A stretch of DNA of 64,000 nt from Phycisphaerae bacterium RAS2 (GTDB taxonomy: Bacteria > Planctomycetota > Phycisphaerae > UBA1845 > UTPLA1), in the NCBI GenBank assembly GCA_007753915.1, contig CP036352.1, positions 1,178,001 through 1,242,000 on the forward strand, read 5' to 3'. The stretch's first letter is position 1. Each line of letters starts with the position of its first letter. Position numbers and translations under genes: made by a program. The notes under the pieces were generated by a model. The model saw nothing but the letters and a program-made list of their open reading frames with translations. It was not told where the DNA came from and did no database searches. Below, one piece after another: positions 8,402 through 15,284 of this stretch.

Positions 8402-9430
8402 TCAAATCGCAATCCGTTCCACGTCGTCGAGTGTGATTTCGTCCTGGCGGCGGTCGTATAACGAAGTCGTGCGTGAGGACTCATGCCCCGCCATGTACTG
8501 GGCCTTCTCCAACGTACCGCCATTTTTCAGGTAGGTCGTGATGCCCGTCGCCCGGAACGTGTGACAGCAAATCTCCGGCGGCATACTGACCGATCGCGCC
8601 CGACGCTTTACGACAGACCAAACTAGCTGCCGCGGCATTGCCGCAGCCGTGAGTTCAGCATGCCGGCGTTTCGCGACGCGCCGAAAGAGCGGACCCTTAC
8701 GATCTTCTCGAATCCCGGCGGTGTCGATATACGCGTCGAGATACGCCTCCAAGTTGTGATGGACGCGCATCTCGATGAGCTTGCCGTTTTTCTCGTGCAG
8801 CCGGACGGTCCAACGCTTGCCCTGCTGGAAGTAGTCCTCCACCTTCATGCTCGCGACGGCACCGACGCGGGCGAACGTGTACACCATCATTGCAATGAGC
8901 GCTCGGTCACGCAGTCCCACGATCGTCACTGTATTGATCGAATCGAGCAGTTGTCGGGCCTGTTCCGCGTCCAGGACAGGCGTCTTGCCGCGCCGAAGCG
9001 AATAGCGTGGACCGCGAACCGATGACGCTGGATTGAACAAAATTACGTGGCCGGTGACGAACCAGTCGAACAACATTCGGATGGCGGCTAGTGCCTGCTT
9101 GACGGTCGGTTCCGGACGATGCTGCTGAAGATGCTCGATGTACGCGGCAACGAGCACAGGATTGAGATCAACCAATTGCACCTGTCGATCCTCGCACCAA
9201 TCGGCGAATTGTCGAACGGCCCGGTAGTACGCGGCGCGCGTGTTCGGGTTGCGAATCTGCGCCGCAAAGAACCCGATGAACCGATAGCAGGCACGTGGGC
9301 CGGCCGAGTCGATGAGTTTCGGCACCTCCCACATGCCGCCGAAGTCGCAAACCACGTTAGATTCCAGTTGCGGGACCGTTATCAATAGGAGTTCGATTTC
9401 TGGGGGAGCGGTGTCGGCATCGTCAGACAT
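8402..9430 (-). CDS. Tyrosine recombinase (phage-type integrase)
   Basis: This 342-residue site-specific recombinase has an N-terminal SAM-like core-binding domain (about 40-130, with NPNTRAAYYRAVRQFADWCE) and a C-terminal catalytic domain. The catalytic set is visible: R188 (TFARVGAV), H290 and R293 (CHTFRATGIT), H316 (MAGHESS) and nucleophile Y325 (TSLYDRR). The start at ATG 9430 has AAGGAC upstream. It is a different type from the recombinase at 36248-37489, so the element either carries two recombination modules or is a composite of two elements. The repeat cluster at 8231-8375 lies just past its stop codon. Confidence 0.92.
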   Translation of the reverse strand: MSDDADTAPPEIELLLITVPQLESNVVCDFGGMWEVPKLIDSAGPRACYRFIGFFAAQIRNPNTRAAYYRAVRQFADWCEDRQVQLVDLNPVLVAAYIEHLQQHRPEPTVKQALAAIRMLFDWFVTGHVILFNPASSVRGPRYSLRRGKTPVLDAEQARQLLDSINTVTIVGLRDRALIAMMVYTFARVGAVASMKVEDYFQQGKRWTVRLHEKNGKLIEMRVHHNLEAYLDAYIDTAGIREDRKGPLFRRVAKRRHAELTAAAMPRQLVWSVVKRRARSVSMPPEICCHTFRATGITTYLKNGGTLEKAQYMAGHESSRTTSLYDRRQDEITLDDVERIAI

Positions 9431-9526
9431 AACGTCCTTTATGTCTTACGACGAATCGCGACGATCATGCAAGAGGGGATTCAGGAATCGAACTCTGTTC
9501 TACGCGTTGCGGCACGAATGCGTGAT

Positions 9527-10597
9527 TCAAGAAGTCGAGTCCGTGTCGCCGAGGCTATCCGAGACAAATGAATCCCGAGGCGGATCTGAAATAGACGTAG
9601 GGGTGCGGTCCTTGTGTGATGAAAGAAGCGAAGATTCAGCACCGACTCCTAATCGCTGCTCCAGCCATGCCACACGACCCAGTCCGTAGCGAATGTGGTT
9701 GTATTTGAGAGCCAGCGCAGTCGCTCGGGCCATCTCATCGTTGGTATGGGCGATCTCGCGGTCGTAGCTGCTCAGGGCATCCGCGCCGCGCTTAACGATT
9801 TCCTGATACCGCTGCTTGTCCTGCAGGACGCGTTGCCGTTCTTGAATCAACAACTCACTAAGTCGTGCAGAACGCTTTGCGGGGTTTTTCGGCACTTCGC
9901 GTTCAATGAACCGGCCGACCTCAATATCGCCCTCGATTGCTTCGACCGGGATGGGCGGTGCGTGATCGCCTTCATGGTAGTAGTGCCACGGATGGCCCGG
10001 GTCGTACCAACTCTGGCCGACTACAGCGTCGGCAACTGCCTTGCGCACCCAAAGATCCAACGTCTGCGTAGCCTCGTCTCCGAATCCCTGGGCATAAGCT
10101 GCCAGAGCGATTGAGTATTGGTTCTTCAATCGCTTTTCTTCGCGCACAAGGAATTCTGCGAGCCTCGTGCGTGATTCCTCCGTCGTGGGAAACTTTCCAG
10201 TCCTAGGGTCTGCTCCAGTTCTCAACGCATCTTCGACGGCCTGGGCATCCGCGAGTGTCGCCATCATTTCTCGCGCATGTTCCTGTGTGAGGGCGCGCAC
10301 ATCCTCCTCGTCTGGGTCGATCGAGCCTACCTCCGTGACGCCGAATGTTCCGTGCGCGACAGACTCCGCAAGGGGCTCCGGCACTGGAAGATCAACAAAT
10401 GGGTTGGGTTCCGTATCGAGAGTCACCGGAGGTTCGCTCGGTGTCTCTACATCTGGAAACCTGGCCGAGTCGAGACTGGCGTTCTCGATTGTCGGTTTGC
10501 TCGGCCCTTCACGTTCCGCCGCGGAGTCTGAAGAAGACGGTTGTGGCTCAGAGGTCGCTGGCTCAATCCAAGGGAAATGAAACTGCTCGTGATTCAC
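9527..10597 (-). CDS. Hypothetical cytoplasmic protein with an acidic Pro/Ser-rich N-terminus
   Basis: The 356-residue product has no signal peptide or membrane segment. Residues 1-75 are rich in Pro, Ser, Glu and Asp and are probably disordered. Residues 95-345 are charged and helical, with EHAREMMATLADAQAVEDAL, a loop WYDPGHPWHYYHEGDHAPP around 215-233, and a coiled-coil-like stretch RLSELLIQERQRVLQDKQRY. I do not recognise a family. It lies on the minus strand between the recombinase gene and a terminator, so it probably has its own promoter in the 10600-10760 gap or is read through from upstream. Confidence 0.7.
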   Translation of the reverse strand: MNHEQFHFPWIEPATSEPQPSSSDSAAEREGPSKPTIENASLDSARFPDVETPSEPPVTLDTEPNPFVDLPVPEPLAESVAHGTFGVTEVGSIDPDEEDVRALTQEHAREMMATLADAQAVEDALRTGADPRTGKFPTTEESRTRLAEFLVREEKRLKNQYSIALAAYAQGFGDEATQTLDLWVRKAVADAVVGQSWYDPGHPWHYYHEGDHAPPIPVEAIEGDIEVGRFIEREVPKNPAKRSARLSELLIQERQRVLQDKQRYQEIVKRGADALSSYDREIAHTNDEMARATALALKYNHIRYGLGRVAWLEQRLGVGAESSLLSSHKDRTPTSISDPPRDSFVSDSLGDTDSTS

Positions 10598-10609
10598 CTT
10601 TTGTCCATG

Positions 10610-10646
10610 AAAAAGCCCCCGCGACGGCGTACCGGGACGGGGGCTT
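10610..10646 (-). terminator. Rho-independent terminator after the membrane-protein gene
   Basis: Bases 10613-10621 and 10638-10646 pair as a 9-bp GC-rich stem (AAGCCCCCG with CGGGGGCTT). On the minus strand the stem is followed by a short T-run (the A-run at 10611-10614). It ends transcription from the gene whose stop is at 10761. Confidence 0.75.
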
Positions 10647-10760
10647 GCTCCTATAGACGTTATGGCAATTCGCGAACACGATGTGCGGTTAGAACAAGGA
10701 GTCGCAAACCGGAACTATCGCGATGCTTGCTGTTTAGTGGCCAGCGGGTCCTTGGCCTGG

Positions 10761-11420
10761 TTAGTCACCCGAGTCGTCGTCTTCTCCAGCGGCCGATTCG
10801 GTTCCTTTGGACCGGTCGTCATCGCCGGCTTTTCGTTCGCTGGAACTGCAATCACGTGTGAATGTCCGTTCGCCATCTCGCACCATCCTTTCCGATGTGC
10901 CAAGAAGAAATGCGGCCCGCGTGTAATAGTTCCGCAACGTATCCCGCGAGGTCGCCCAATACACAAGACAAATCAAGGTCATCGCGCTGTTGAAGCGATC
11001 CCATGCGATCTGGCATCCACTCGCGATAGAGGACCGCGCGATGATCAGAAGCACCATCGCCACGAGCATGTTGGCGTAGAACTGATAATGCCTGTAGTGG
11101 TTGTCCACCAAGGCCTCGAAACCCGACAGCTTGTCGTGAAGCCGCGAGTCGTCCCAAGCTGGTCGGCGCAACCCCGTCCAAGAATGAACGCGATCGACAA
11201 TCGCCCAGCGAATCGCGCTCGTGGTCATTCCAGCTGCGATGGACGCAAGCAGGACGGCGATCAAGCTGCTGATGCCGCCGCCTTCCGTTCCAGCGGATAA
11301 GCAGGCGATCAGCCAAGTCTGCACAGAAGGCATGACTTCGCCCACGGCCCAAAGAGTGAGAAGGCCGGGAAGAACGTAGGCGATTAAGAGCCCGAAGTTT
11401 TGCGACGTTACATCCCGCAC
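10761..11420 (-). CDS. Hypothetical four-helix membrane protein
   Basis: This 219-residue protein has about four predicted membrane helices: residues 10-28 (LLIAYVLPGLLTLWAVGEV), 50-70 ([16 protein letters not shown]), 113-130 (YANMLVAMVLLIIA) and 142-156. The loop between helices 2 and 3 carries HSWTGLRRPAWDD and DKLSGFEALVDNHYRHYQFY. A highly charged Asp/Glu/Ser/Lys tail follows (190-219). I do not recognise the family. A similar layout is seen in small inner-membrane proteins of defence or exclusion systems, but nothing here proves such a role. A good terminator lies downstream. Confidence 0.7.
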   Translation of the reverse strand: MRDVTSQNFGLLIAYVLPGLLTLWAVGEVMPSVQTWLIACLSAGTEGGGISSLIAVLLASIAAGMTTSAIRWAIVDRVHSWTGLRRPAWDDSRLHDKLSGFEALVDNHYRHYQFYANMLVAMVLLIIARSSIASGCQIAWDRFNSAMTLICLVYWATSRDTLRNYYTRAAFLLGTSERMVRDGERTFTRDCSSSERKAGDDDRSKGTESAAGEDDDSGD

Positions 11421-11568
11421 GGCGCATCGCCCCCCACCGAAACGCTCGACATGACGACAGGAAAGGCAGGGCCATCAATTTGCTCCGGGCGCCGCTTCGG
11501 GCGGTCGCTCCAATGGTATGATCTTATGTAGATTATGTAAGACATCAAGTCCAAAACAAAAACGCCGG

Positions 11569-11832
11569 TCATTTTTTTCGCCGCTGCCCTGGTGGCGGGC
11601 CGGGCAGAATCCAGACGGGTCCCTTTGAGCCGCCGGCGGCTTCTTCATAGTACAGGTCGACACCCTTGTCGCGGGCCTTGAGCAGGTCGCAGTAGACCAT
11701 TGCCGCGTCCCGGATGACCTCGGCCAGGGACTCCTTGCCCATGTCGCGCTGGATACGCGTCAGGTCTTCGATCATCTGGTCTGGCAGCCAAAGGCTGAAC
11801 TTGCTTTTCTTCGGACCGCTGCGGCGAGGCAT
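11569..11832 (-). CDS. Ribbon-helix-helix (CopG/Arc-like) DNA-binding protein
   Basis: This 87-residue protein has a short basic N-terminus and then FSLWLPDQMIEDLTRIQRDM followed by LAEVIRDAAMVYCDLLKAR. That is the strand-helix-helix pattern of ribbon-helix-helix repressors, which bind operators as dimers. The tail (GGSKGPVWILPGPPPGQRRKK) is Pro- and Lys-rich. No toxin partner is adjacent, so it may autoregulate or control the neighbouring membrane-protein gene. Start ATG 11832 follows GGAGC. The ORF at 11645-12328 on the same strand is an out-of-frame shadow. Confidence 0.75.
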   Translation of the reverse strand: MPRRSGPKKSKFSLWLPDQMIEDLTRIQRDMGKESLAEVIRDAAMVYCDLLKARDKGVDLYYEEAAGGSKGPVWILPGPPPGQRRKK

Positions 11833-12349
11833 GGGTTGCTCCTGGTGTATTACGTGCCCCCGAGGGTAGCTGCCGCTCCAGCGACCAGCAACCTATCCGC
11901 CGGTACGGAAGGCCCGAACGATGTCCCCGGCTTGGAGCCTGGACGCGCGCTCGGACGCGAACTATGTGCCTTTCAGCGGATTCCCAGCCAACTCCGCCCC
12001 GGTACCGTTGGCGATGGGCTTGGGGACAGTTGCGCCGACAGGTTCCCCTTGCCTTGGGGCTTGGAGGAGGCGTGCCGCCAAACGCTGTTATACGGTTGGC
12101 AATACGCGAGTTACGACGCAATCGGCACGATGCTTCATTCACGGACCGAGGGGAGGCGCGCCGAGGGCGTGCGGAGGCGCCACGGTGGCTGACAACCGCC
12201 AAGCAGAATCCATTATCAATGATTCGACGAAGGCATTTGAGGCGTATGCGGTCGGCTGGTTTCTGGGGTAAAGCCCCGACCGTGATGCGGGGCCGGCCAC
12301 AAATGTGTATGAGTCGGTAGATCGCCAACGAGGTCGCGGGTTACCCCTC
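11833..12349. other. Intergenic stretch with no convincing gene
   Basis: No frame on either strand reads as protein over this 517-base gap. One exception is a 28-codon GTG ORF at 12185-12271 (+), ending in AFEAYAVGWFLG, which could be the tail of a lost gene. A GCCCC/GGGGC stem lies shortly after that ORF. The gap separates the RHH gene from the ardA operon and probably holds the RHH promoter at its left end. Confidence 0.4.
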
Positions 12350-12373
12350 AAAAAAGCCAACGCGCGAATTGGC
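12350..12373 (-). terminator. Terminator of the ardA operon
   Basis: On the minus strand, GCCAA (12373-12369) pairs with TTGGC (12360-12356) around an 8-base loop and is followed by six T residues (A-run 12350-12355). The site lies 15 bases past the stop of the last gene of the operon. A longer pairing with ATCGCCAA at 12321-12328 is also possible. Confidence 0.6.
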
Positions 12374-12387
12374 GATATGTGTTAACT

Positions 12388-12657
12388 TCAATAATCTTCC
12401 GGCAGCAGGACGGTTGTCGCCGAGCGGTCAGCCTCGGTGATAATCCAGAATCGGCGCTCGTTTCGGTCGCGGAAGACGGACATCAACCGCAAACACTTGT
12501 CGAGGGAGAATTCGTTCTCCGCCCGGTCCTCATGCCCGACATCACCCCAATCCCCCGCCGCATGACGCTTCAACGAGGCGTCCACGTCCTCGGGATGAAG
12601 GACGTTCATCGCGGTTGCCGTGATGCGGGTTTTTTCCAGTTCGAATTTATCAATCAT
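12388..12657 (-). CDS. Small hypothetical protein, last gene of the ardA operon
   Basis: This 89-residue protein is charged and probably cytoplasmic. It runs from MIDKFELEKTRITATAMNVL through HPEDVDASLKRHAAGDWGDV to a sheet-like end, RFWIITEADRSATTVLLPEDY. That style resembles small plasmid proteins found next to anti-restriction genes. I do not know a specific function. It starts 27 bases after the ardA stop, on the same strand, and is followed by a terminator, so it is the operon's last gene. Confidence 0.7.
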   Translation of the reverse strand: MIDKFELEKTRITATAMNVLHPEDVDASLKRHAAGDWGDVGHEDRAENEFSLDKCLRLMSVFRDRNERRFWIITEADRSATTVLLPEDY

Positions 12658-12684
12658 GGTGTTTATCTCAGTGTAGTTAGACGT

Positions 12685-13254
12685 TCAAATCTGGGAGTCA
12701 AAAACGTGGACCTTGCCCCCGTGCTCGACGGTGAAAACATCGCCGCCCAGCTCCATGTCCCTCCCGATTCCGTCGTAATCGATGTGATAGCGCATGAAGT
12801 CGGGCAGACCTTTGAGCACGTCGCAGTAGCAATCATCGATCAGGTCGGACGCGTAATCAGCCAAGCTGTCGAAGGCTCCGCGGTATGCCTCATCCATGTA
12901 GCGGCGGGCCTCGTCAACGTTGGATGCATCGCCAAGGTGGTTCACCAAATCGGCAAACAGCGGGCCATGCTCGGCCATGAGTCGGGCGACCTCGGCAACA
13001 TGTTCCAGATTCTCGAATTCGGAAAGGCGAAGTGTGCCGAAGTTATCGTAATCGTGGATGGCCCATTCCTCGGCGATGGGTTGACGCGATTTGGCAAGCA
13101 TCTGGGCGACTTGTTTGCGGATGTCCTCAACCGGTTGGTTAGCGTCAATCCAACAACCGTGCAGGTAGCCGGCGGTGTAGTCAGCTAGCGAGGCTACGTA
13201 GATACGCGGCGTTACATCGGTTCCGGTTGTGCGAGTCGCGTCATGTTGTTCCAT
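12685..13254 (-). CDS. ardA: ArdA-type anti-restriction protein
   Basis: ArdA proteins are elongated acidic dimers that mimic bent B-form DNA and block type I restriction-modification enzymes when an element enters a new host. This 189-residue product matches the family along its length: PRIYVASLADYTAGYLHGCW near the start, WIDANQPVEDIRKQVAQML, EEWAIHDYDNFG, EVARLMAEHGPLFADLV, YRGAFDSLADYASDLIDD, and YHIDYDGIGRDMELGGDVFTV near the end. It is strongly acidic. The ATG at 13254 has GGAGG three bases upstream; the longer frame to 13299 has no better site. It is the third gene of a four-gene minus-strand operon. Confidence 0.93.
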   Translation of the reverse strand: MEQHDATRTTGTDVTPRIYVASLADYTAGYLHGCWIDANQPVEDIRKQVAQMLAKSRQPIAEEWAIHDYDNFGTLRLSEFENLEHVAEVARLMAEHGPLFADLVNHLGDASNVDEARRYMDEAYRGAFDSLADYASDLIDDCYCDVLKGLPDFMRYHIDYDGIGRDMELGGDVFTVEHGGKVHVFDSQI

Positions 13255-13277
13255 AATCCTCCGTTCAAATGATGTGT

Positions 13278-13613
13278 TTATAAAACTGTTAATCCCCAAA
13301 CGAGGTCGGCCAGCCCTTCGGCAAGAAGGGCGACAATCCGCGCGGCCAGGTCGGTCCGTGGCGCAACATCCAGGCCCCGGTCCCAGTTGTAAACCGTCAC
13401 GCCATCGTCAAGCCGTTGCACCCAGAGTTTTGAAATTCGACTTGTTGTGTTGACTTCCCACTGACGGTTGACAGCCGGTTGGGAAAAAACCAACGCGGAA
13501 AACCTGTGGCCGGCTATCGTCCCGCCGACCCATGCACCGCCGGCCGCGGTTCGGCTCCGCATCATCGTGACTTCGAGCGTTTCCATCACGTCATCGTGCG
13601 TCATCAGTTCCAT
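13278..13613 (-). CDS. Hypothetical protein co-transcribed with ardA
   Basis: This 111-residue protein has a strand-rich middle (AWVGGTIAGHRFSALVFSQ, RISKLWVQRLDDGVTVYNWD) and a C-terminal helix (LAARIVALLAEGLADLVWG). It resembles small plasmid proteins found beside ardA, but I cannot name a function. Its ATG lies inside the end of the upstream gene: the two overlap by ten bases (ATGGAACTGA), a sign of translational coupling. The ardA start follows 24 bases after its stop. A DNA-mimic accessory or ArdA partner is possible by context only. Confidence 0.7.
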   Translation of the reverse strand: MELMTHDDVMETLEVTMMRSRTAAGGAWVGGTIAGHRFSALVFSQPAVNRQWEVNTTSRISKLWVQRLDDGVTVYNWDRGLDVAPRTDLAARIVALLAEGLADLVWGLTVL

Positions 13614-13846
13614 AGTTCTTCCGAAATGAGACGATCGTGTCCCAACGGCCGCGTGTTTAACTCGTGGTCAGAAAGCGCGGGTACATCAAAACCCCGGAGA
13701 CGAGGCACTTCGAGAATGCTGCCTTCCCGATTCGTTAGACCATTCTTAGCAAGGAATCGATCGGGAGTTCCCTCGGAGTGCAATTTCACCGTAACATATA
13801 TTTGGCACATTATGCAACGGTTGATGTAACTTTTTTTGTCAGGCAT
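13604..13846 (-). CDS. Small hypothetical protein, first gene of the ardA operon
   Basis: The frame codes for 80 residues from ATG 13846; a shorter version starts at the ATG of MCQIYVTVKLHSEGTPD. The sequence is well mixed (DRFLAKNGLTNREGSILEV, ALSDHELNTRPLGHDRLISE) and ends overlapping the next gene by ten bases, which supports it as the operon's first gene. No good ribosome site is visible before either start. The family is unknown to me. Its 5' end faces the divergent IS630-like gene at 13856, so the two promoters must overlap. Confidence 0.55.
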   Translation of the reverse strand: MPDKKSYINRCIMCQIYVTVKLHSEGTPDRFLAKNGLTNREGSILEVPRLRGFDVPALSDHELNTRPLGHDRLISEELWN

Positions 13847-13855
13847 GATGAAAAG

Positions 13856-14272
13856 ATGCGGGCCGCAATCGTCATTTCATTGAGTAGAACGGAGCGTCAA
13901 ATCCTGCGACGTTGGGCCAGCGGGGTGAATAGCCGGCTCGCCCAGCGGGCGAGAATCGTTCTCCTCGCGGCCGATGGACTTCAAAACAAGCAGATTGCCG
14001 CCGAGCTTGGCACCGATGAGCAAACCGTCAGCCGTTGGCGGTCTCGCTTCTCTTCCAAGCGAAACGCAGGCATCGAGCACGAAGCCCATCGCTCTGGTCG
14101 CAAACGCCTCGCCCGCGAACGTCTGGCCGGCAAGATTTTGCGGATGGCCAAGCACCGCGAGAGCAGCCAGTATCCGTGGAGCGCCCGCACGCTGGCGAAG
14201 ACCCTCGGCGTAAACCACATGCTTGTCTATCGTGTATTGAAGGAGAACGGCCGGTTCAATGGACGGACGTGA
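13856..14272 (+). CDS. Orphan N-terminal HTH region of an IS630-type transposase
   Basis: The 138-residue product matches the DNA-binding N-terminal half of IS630-family transposases: SLSRTERQILRRWA, RLAQRARIVLLAADGLQNKQ, IAAELGTDEQTVSRWRSRF, and a second HTH, WSARTLAKTLGVNHMLVYRV. It stops right after the second HTH. The DDE catalytic domain is absent and no remnant of it is visible in the next 200 bases. It is either a truncated transposase or a domesticated DNA-binding protein. The frame extends upstream to 13778, but the ATG at 13856 is where homology begins. Confidence 0.75.
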   Translation: MRAAIVISLSRTERQILRRWASGVNSRLAQRARIVLLAADGLQNKQIAAELGTDEQTVSRWRSRFSSKRNAGIEHEAHRSGRKRLARERLAGKILRMAKHRESSQYPWSARTLAKTLGVNHMLVYRVLKENGRFNGRT

Positions 14273-14487
14273 TCCTCACGACTTCGAATTGGTCGCGGAC
14301 AGTCACGCCTCGCGATATCACTCGGTGAACCGTTCCTTTCGGGTTCTCTATCCACGACTAAAGGACGGCACAGGCCGGAAGGGCTACGTGGGGGTTATGA
14401 ACCGGGAGGCTGAAGGGTCAGGTGGAGCCTGGAGCCCTCTGAGTCAACCATTTTTCCTTTGAACCGTCCCGAACCGTTGCCGAATGC

Positions 14488-14724
14488 CTAAGCGGCCTTC
14501 TGGGCGTGAATCCACGTGTGGGCGTCATCGAGGGCCTTGGCGAGGACAAGAAGGTCGTCCCTGCCGAAGCCGCTCGACTCCTTCCACTCGTCACCCTCCT
14601 TGTAGATGCGCGCGACGGTGACGTTGTGCATGGAGCCGTTGGCGGTTTCGTTTTTCCAAATGACCGCCTTGATGCTGCCGTATCGGATCTCGTGAACCGG
14701 CTTGTTGGATGCTTGTTTGGACAT
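14488..14724 (-). CDS. IKAxIW family small protein, copy 1
   Basis: This 78-residue protein belongs to a family present three times in the window (also 25506-25766 and 26245-26487). Shared features are an IKAVIW strand, NVTVARIYKEGDEWKES, and a C-terminal helix DDLLVLAKALDDAHTWI. The strand-strand-strand-helix pattern recalls PC4/YdbC-like single-stranded nucleic-acid binders, but that is only a resemblance. AGGAGA precedes the ATG at 14724, so the longer frame to 14778 is not used. This is the copy closest to the consensus. Confidence 0.8.
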   Translation of the reverse strand: MSKQASNKPVHEIRYGSIKAVIWKNETANGSMHNVTVARIYKEGDEWKESSGFGRDDLLVLAKALDDAHTWIHAQKAA

Positions 14725-15239
14725 AAGCGTATCTCCTAACCTTGTCTGCGAGGGTCCGGGCAGCTCCACCTGATACAAACGTTATGGAGGGGTCGGCGCG
14801 AGACGTTGCACAAGGCAACGCAGCGCAGACCCTGGCTGCTGTCTTGATCTGCCGTATTCGGCCGTCGTCGTTGGGGCTCGCAGCAGGGGGTCCCCGACGA
14901 GGGCGGCCGATGAAGAGCAGGCCATCCCCCCCGAGACATTTCATCCACGCTGCCGGATCGGTTCGGAGTCGGAGGGCGCTCCAAGACCGTCTGCAAGTGC
15001 ATTCATCGCCGCGAGGCGGCGTGGGCAAGAATTCGATGAGCCTGCTGTGCCTTCTTTCAGCAAATCGCCGGCCAATTCCACGAATCGTCTCTTGAGTCAA
15101 CGACAAGGCCAATCCCAACGATTCGCTTCGCTGTCGAGCGTTTCCATACGGAGAGACGAGAGATTCTGAGCAGAACGGCATGAAGATCAGGCGTTGGGTT
15201 GGGGGTGAGCGTCAATTCTGGTAGCCTTATAATCGCATT
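14725..15239. other. Intergenic stretch, no convincing gene
   Basis: Several frames are open here on both strands, but none reads as protein: they are dominated by Arg, Pro, Ser and Cys in the way shadow frames are. A weak hairpin CGTTGC/GCAACG lies at about 14803-14819. Divergent promoters for the flanking genes are expected, and a TATAAT lies at 15228. Confidence 0.4.
15228..15233 (+). promoter_or_regulatory. Candidate -10 box (TATAAT) for the 534-residue protein gene
   Basis: A perfect TATAAT stands at 15228-15233. A transcript would begin near 15240, exactly where a TTG start opens the long frame, so a leaderless mRNA is possible. No good -35 box is seen at 16-18 bases. The match may be chance. 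Confidence 0.35.
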
Positions 15240-15284
15240 TTGGAAACGTCCCCTTCAAAGTCGGGGGCAACGGGAATTGCGCGC

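Noticed and set aside
9475-9500. A tRNA T-arm-like fragment (GGATTC, then AATCGAAC) upstream of the second recombinase gene, possible attachment remnant
   Set aside because: The stem does not pair beyond three base pairs and no other tRNA part is present.
11645-12328. A 227-codon minus-strand ORF over the RHH gene and its flank
   Set aside because: It is Arg/Pro/Ser-rich with no recognisable pattern and overlaps the well-supported RHH gene out of frame.
14259-14462. A 67-codon ORF starting inside the end of the IS630-like gene
   Set aside because: No ribosome site and a translation of shadow character; I could not support it as a gene.
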